Assembly (NCBI GenBank): GCA_016871755.1
Contig: VHCJ01000009.1
Span: 51,914-115,913 of the forward strand
From: Verrucomicrobiota bacterium
Lineage (GTDB): Bacteria > Verrucomicrobiota > Verrucomicrobiia > Opitutales > Opitutaceae
Direction: 5' to 3'
Length of the DNA: 64,000 nucleotides
Below, one piece after another: positions 63,726 through 64,000 of the stretch (position 1 is its first letter; each line of letters opens with the position of its first letter). The notes under the pieces were generated by a model, which ran no database searches, was not told the origin of the DNA, and saw only the letters and a program-made list of their open reading frames with translations. Position numbers and translations under genes: made by a program.

Positions 63726-63911
63726 TCAGTCGGAGAGGGAGTTTGGCCGCAGTCTCGGCGGGTCGCTGGCCCCCGGCCAGGGGATGACCGTTCCGGCTGC
63801 GGCGTCCGCCTCCAAGCGGGCGCTGAAGGACCAGTCGGCTGCGGCTTCGGGGAATTTCAGCAGCAGTTCGTTCCAGCCCGTGACCGGCCTCAACTTTTCG
63901 AGCCACCCCGA
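63726..63911 (-). pseudogene. Possible decayed 3' end of an unknown gene
   Basis: On the minus strand about 60 codons read HSGWLEKLRPVTGWNELL and LKFPEAAADWSFSARLEADA, ending PNSLSD at 63728-63726. Composition and hydrophobic pattern look protein-like rather than random, but a TAA sits immediately before the His, and upstream the frame is THNYIPD then leaves the window. I cannot name a family. It may equally be a chance frame; sequence beyond 64000 is needed. Confidence 0.2.
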
Positions 63912-64000
63912 GTGTTAGTCCGGGATGTAGTTATGGGTTGATCTATCGGTTGTCGTTGAAGCTGTCCCGACGGAGGGAGGCCGGAGGCCGACCGGAGTCG
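63912..64000. other. Window end, nothing recognised
   Basis: The last bases are A/T richer (gatctatcgg) and may hold a promoter for a gene beyond the window. No feature could be supported. Confidence 0.25.

Overview
The window is GC-rich (often above 70 percent) and gene-dense. It reads as a chromosomal segment of a Verrucomicrobiota bacterium, probably an Opitutaceae-like member. The signs are a long fused SGNH/propeller/HEAT/cytochrome c protein of the PVC type, a TonB-dependent receptor with the plug sequence common in that family, a XylR-type AraC regulator, several Gfo/Idh/MocA oxidoreductases, and Exb/Tol genes embedded in a TPR/VWA operon. This placement is inference from protein families; no rRNA or tRNA gene was seen.

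Layout. 1-6781: 3' half of a respiratory complex I operon (nuoH end, nuoI, J, K, L, M, N). 6854-10527: a double-domain ThyX-like protein, a rhomboid-like membrane protein with a Cys-rich tail, and a PrmB-type glutamine methyltransferase. 10576-13208: a GH2 beta-mannosidase-like gene that has lost its catalytic domain and frame, divergent from a XylR-like regulator. 13393-16582: two exported proteins of unknown function around an AraC regulator. 16688-19867: a large secreted subtilase of visibly lower GC. 20381-22334: an AbiEi/AbiEii toxin-antitoxin pair with an inverted repeat directly before the antitoxin start, next to what looks like a decayed HsdM C-terminus. 22446-31536: ApbE, divergent from a tightly overlapping operon TPR - TPR-like - ExbB - ExbD - ExbD - VWA, several genes of which carry low-complexity expansions built on 18-bp or 42-bp units. 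31652-37146: glyoxalase I, an OGG1-type glycosylase, RmuC, an exported protein and an OppA-like lipoprotein. 37225-44682: RDD/GYF protein, zinc-ribbon protein, Tat-exported Gfo/Idh protein with a HEAT partner, two divergent paralogous lipoproteins, a coiled-coil protein and a pseudo-rhomboid. 44753-46903: a GT39-like membrane glycosyltransferase cut by one in-frame TAG. 47027-52427: an exported Gfo/Idh protein and the 1427-residue PVC cytochrome protein. 52690-59539: a likely glycan-use locus (Gfo/Idh oxidoreductase, GH16, TonB-dependent receptor, divergent LacI regulator, sugar isomerase/epimerase) with three pairs of ATGTGCA repeats between receptor and regulator. 59639-63567: thymidine kinase, Uup-type ABC-F and a zinc alcohol dehydrogenase.

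The points most worth pursuing are the complementary loss of ThyX motifs in the two halves of one protein, the TPR/Exb/VWA operon with its repeat-driven expansions, the ATGTGCA repeat array, the AbiE operator plus R-M remnant, and the two broken carbohydrate genes (GH2 deletion, GT39 amber).
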